In this document: piece after piece, positions 5,878-7,685 of the stretch | Position numbering within the stretch: position 1 is the first letter of the stretch | Layout of the letters: each line of letters opens with the position of its first letter | Source of the DNA: Rikenellaceae bacterium | GTDB taxonomy: Bacteria > Bacteroidota > Bacteroidia > Bacteroidales > UBA932 | Direction: 5' to 3' | NCBI GenBank assembly: GCA_012800665.1 | Contig: JAAZIW010000019.1 | Span: 1 to 7,685, forward strand | DNA length: 7,685 bases | Made by a program: the position numbers and the translations under genes | The notes under the pieces: model-generated | Databases searched by the model: none | The model's input: only the letters and a program-made list of their open reading frames with translations | Told to the model about the DNA's origin: nothing

Positions 5878-6636
5878 ATGGCAATTATCGGTATAATGGA
5901 TTCAGGTGTGGGAGGGCTTTCGGTGTTTCGTGAAATACGCAAGGCCCTGCCTGATGAGCGTTATATTTACTATTCCGACAATGCCAATTGCCCTTATGGC
6001 GAAAAAACGCCCGGATTCATTAGGGACAGGCTTCGTACAATCACGGATGTTTTCCTGGCTCGCGGGGCGCAGGCAGCAGTCCTTGCATGCAACACCGCCA
6101 CGGGTGCGGCAATAGAGGTCCTTCGCTCGGAATATTCAATACCTTTCGTAGGCATGGAGCCGGCCGTCAAGCCTGCCGCTCTCGGCACTCAAAGCGGAGT
6201 CATAGGAGTACTTGCCACCGCAGGCACCCTCAAAGCAAGTAAATATCTCACTACCAAAGGCCATTTCGAGGACAATGTGCGAATTATAGAGCATGTGGGC
6301 AAAGGCTTTGTAGAACTTGTGGAGAGAGGCGAACTTACAGGTCCTCATGCCGAAAATGTTGTGCGCAAAAGTCTCACTCCCCTTTTGGAAGAAGGTGCCG
6401 ACAGAATAGTTTTGGGTTGCACCCACTATCCTTTCCTGCTCGAAACTCTACGCAAAGTTGCATCTGACGAAGGCCATCCTGATGTTCAGTTTATCGACCC
6501 CGCCCCGGCAGTGGCCCGCCGACTGGTAAATGTTTTGAAAGAAAAAGGAATAGCTCTGAAAGACAAGAATCCCGGAGTGGAATTTTTAAGTTCCGGACCC
6601 CGGGAAAATCTTGAAAGCTTGGCTGCTTCTATTTAA
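5878..6636 (+). CDS. murI: Glutamate racemase (EC 5.1.1.3)
   Basis: This cytoplasmic enzyme interconverts L- and D-glutamate without a cofactor and supplies D-glutamate for the peptidoglycan stem peptide. At 252 residues it is close to the usual 255-280. It shows the full set of family motifs: MDSGVGGLSV (7-16, with D8-S9), NCPYGEK (37-43), the first catalytic cysteine C71 in ACNTATG, GMEPAVKPA (92-100), GVLATAGTL (110-118), and the second catalytic cysteine C181 in GCTHYPFL (180-187). Both cysteines and the His after the second are intact, so it should be active. The ATG at 5878 is chosen because the first beta strand (IIGIMDSG) follows directly. No clear Shine-Dalgarno precedes it, which is normal in Bacteroidota. 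It has its own leader and candidate promoter and is separate from the glycan operon. It faces a convergent gene ending nine bases beyond its stop. Confidence 0.97.
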   Translation: MAIIGIMDSGVGGLSVFREIRKALPDERYIYYSDNANCPYGEKTPGFIRDRLRTITDVFLARGAQAAVLACNTATGAAIEVLRSEYSIPFVGMEPAVKPAALGTQSGVIGVLATAGTLKASKYLTTKGHFEDNVRIIEHVGKGFVELVERGELTGPHAENVVRKSLTPLLEEGADRIVLGCTHYPFLLETLRKVASDEGHPDVQFIDPAPAVARRLVNVLKEKGIALKDKNPGVEFLSSGPRENLESLAASI

Positions 6637-6641
6637 GCGCC
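6621..6641. terminator. Candidate bidirectional terminator hairpin over the murI stop
   Basis: GGCTGCTT (6621-6628) pairs with AAGCGCC (6635-6641) around the loop CTATTT: seven base pairs, five of them G-C, with one bulged T at 6624. The murI stop codon falls in the loop and 3' arm. On the plus strand a pyrimidine-rich run (TCCTCTATTT) follows; on the minus strand the following sequence is less U-rich. Only nine bases separate the convergent genes, so a shared hairpin is the expected arrangement. Confidence 0.45.
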
Positions 6642-6645
6642 TCCT

Positions 6646-7685
6646 CTATTTAATCACCACCGTATTGCTTTGAATTTGACCGAGAACCTCGAAATAGGGA
6701 ACTCCGTCGCTTACGGTCATCCGGTAAATGGTGTCATCCACCCTATAATATTCATTGCCGTCAGCAAGAGTTACGGTATGGTAATCGTCCGGAAGAGCCT
6801 TGATGAGAGCTCCTGCAGGAGGCAGGATAGTCCGGTATTTTCCGTCTTTACCCTTTACGAAAAAGACACCGTCATCGTAGAAATATTCCACATCTGCCGC
6901 CGCATAACTTTGAATTAAACCGAGCTCTGTTGCGAGATTGTACGAAGCGAGGCTCCTGAGAGTATTCATATCAACGGTGGGCTGATTCGCCTGCACATTC
7001 TGCTGCGCCGCTATGGTGGCATTCTGCTGCGCTATCGTTTCATTGTTTTGGGCAATTATTCTATTCTGGTCCAAGATGGTTAAGTAATTGTCATTGATGG
7101 TTTCATAACTGCGCCAAACCCTGTTATAATAAGAGAAGCGGATAACATCAAGTTCTAATCTGTAGAGGTCGTAGGCAAAACTTATTCCGTAGGGCGGACG
7201 GGAGATTACATATACACCATCCCACCAGCGATACCAAATGTCATTGTAGAAATAATAGTCGATTCCCCAATATCTTACCTTACGATAGCGGGGCAGATAC
7301 CTTACACGATAGCCGAAATAGTGGGGATCGCGGCTGTAAAATCTGCCCGGACGGTCCCAGTCCATATAAGGGCGCTTACGCGGATGAACCCTATGACCGC
7401 CATGGTCGAAGCGGACATCGTTCGGGCCTTGAGTCTGACGATTGTAGCTGTCGCTCGTGTTGTAGCCTCTGCCGGTGTTAACAGTTGCTCCCTTATTGGA
7501 TGCGGAGGAAGACCTGCTTTCAGCTCCTCTGGTAACAGCACCGCCTGTGGTACCGGAAGAGCCGCTGCTGCGACTTGAAGTGCCCGGTATTACTGTACCG
7601 CTGCTGCCGCTGCTACGGGTAGATGTTCCTACACTGCCGCTGCTGCGGGAACCGGTATTGCTGCGGGAAGTAGTTCCAACGTTAC
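6646..7685 (-). CDS. DUF6515-like Tyr-rich envelope protein (5'-truncated)
   Basis: The minus-strand frame runs from the window edge to a TAG at 6646-6648, giving 345 visible residues; the start and any signal peptide lie outside. An ATG at 7363-7365 is internal, because the same frame continues open upstream. The visible protein begins with about 75 residues rich in Ser, Gly, Arg and Thr containing RSSGSSGT-type repeats. A basic, Tyr/Trp-rich module follows (YYFYNDIWYRWWDGVY, ending SRPPYGI), then a Gln/Asn-rich heptad segment likely to be coiled coil. A second module has YFYDDGVFF, ILPPAGALIKALP and NEYYRVDDTIYRM. The Tyr-rich strand, PP-x-G and LP pattern resembles DUF6515 (PF20125) of Bacteroidota, a family without a known function. 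The composition suggests a secreted or envelope protein, but no export signal is visible here. It is convergent with murI and not part of its transcript. Confidence 0.75.
   Translation of the reverse strand, partial: NVGTTSRSNTGSRSSGSVGTSTRSSGSSGTVIPGTSSRSSGSSGTTGGAVTRGAESRSSSASNKGATVNTGRGYNTSDSYNRQTQGPNDVRFDHGGHRVHPRKRPYMDWDRPGRFYSRDPHYFGYRVRYLPRYRKVRYWGIDYYFYNDIWYRWWDGVYVISRPPYGISFAYDLYRLELDVIRFSYYNRVWRSYETINDNYLTILDQNRIIAQNNETIAQQNATIAAQQNVQANQPTVDMNTLRSLASYNLATELGLIQSYAAADVEYFYDDGVFFVKGKDGKYRTILPPAGALIKALPDDYHTVTLADGNEYYRVDDTIYRMTVSDGVPYFEVLGQIQSNTVVIK
6994..7074 (-). other. Gln/Asn-rich heptad repeat segment (probable coiled coil) within the DUF6515-like gene
   Basis: Counted from the internal Met at 7363-7365, residues 98-124 contain the units IIAQNNE, TIAQQNA and TIAAQQN. 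Ile recurs with a seven-residue period, as in a short coiled coil, and Gln/Asn fill the exposed positions. At DNA level CATTCTGCTGCGC occurs identically on the plus strand at 6996-7008 and 7020-7032, showing a recent duplication. The segment separates the two Tyr-rich modules. Confidence 0.65.
7549..7647 (-). repeat. Imperfect Ser/Gly/Arg/Thr codon repeats in the DUF6515-like gene
   Basis: Three copies of RSSGS[S/V]GT are encoded at 7624-7647, 7594-7617 and 7549-7572. The plus-strand 9-mer GCCGCTGCT recurs identically at 7561, 7606 and 7636, spaced 45 and 30 bases, both multiples of 15. The repeats keep the frame and code for a flexible linker-like region that continues toward the window edge. 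Confidence 0.7.

Noticed and set aside
6996..7032. Repeated CATTCTGCTGCGC considered as a CRISPR or regulatory repeat
   Set aside because: There are only two copies, within a coding frame, and they encode the Gln/Asn-rich heptads. A coding duplication explains them.
7302..7578. Additional open frames on both strands over the Ser/Gly-rich region
   Set aside because: Repetitive GCT/AGC-type codons keep several frames free of stops. Only the minus-strand frame ending at 6646 joins to a recognisable domain.

Overview
The window looks like a chromosomal piece of a Bacteroidota genome, most likely Bacteroidales. The evidence is a TAnnTTTG-type -7 promoter box before murI, the near absence of Shine-Dalgarno sequences, A+T-rich intergenic DNA between genes of moderate G+C, and the gene families present (glycan-locus flippase and GT2 enzymes, an FrhB-like iron-sulfur protein next to a polysaccharide pyruvyl transferase, a DUF6515-like protein). 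The genus cannot be told from the sequence.

Positions 1-5732 hold one tightly packed plus-strand operon for a surface or exported glycan. In order it encodes the C-terminal part of a polysaccharide pyruvyl transferase (cut by the window edge), a Wzx-type flippase with about 14 membrane segments, an FrhB/FdhB-like protein with two 4Fe-4S motifs, a small lipoprotein of the YiiX/NlpC-P60-like cysteine hydrolase type, and two family-2 glycosyltransferases. Four of the five junctions are 4-base ATGA overlaps and the fifth is a 13-base overlap, so translation is probably coupled throughout. The two glycosyltransferases would assemble the repeat unit at the inner membrane, the pyruvyl transferase would add an acidic ketal, and the flippase would export the lipid-linked unit. 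The roles of the iron-sulfur protein and the lipoprotein hydrolase are the open questions. No Wzy polymerase or initiating transferase lies in the window, so the locus must continue to the left.

Positions 5733-5877 are the only real intergenic space (145 bases). It holds a weak candidate terminator, a candidate promoter whose upstream flank is a 12-base tandem repeat, and two short dyads, one of them just before the murI start codon. Positions 5878-6636 encode glutamate racemase (murI), which makes D-glutamate for peptidoglycan.

Positions 6646-7685 (minus strand, convergent with murI, 9-base gap) carry the 3' part of a gene for a DUF6515-like envelope protein. Its reading frame stays open to the window edge. 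It has a Ser/Gly/Arg/Thr-rich repetitive N-terminal part, a Tyr/Trp-rich module, a Gln/Asn-rich heptad repeat and a second Tyr-rich module. A hairpin over the murI stop codon could terminate both convergent transcripts. No tRNA, rRNA, CRISPR, insertion sequence or integration site was seen. The window reads as a glycan locus next to core cell-wall genes, with a few unusual but unproven details.
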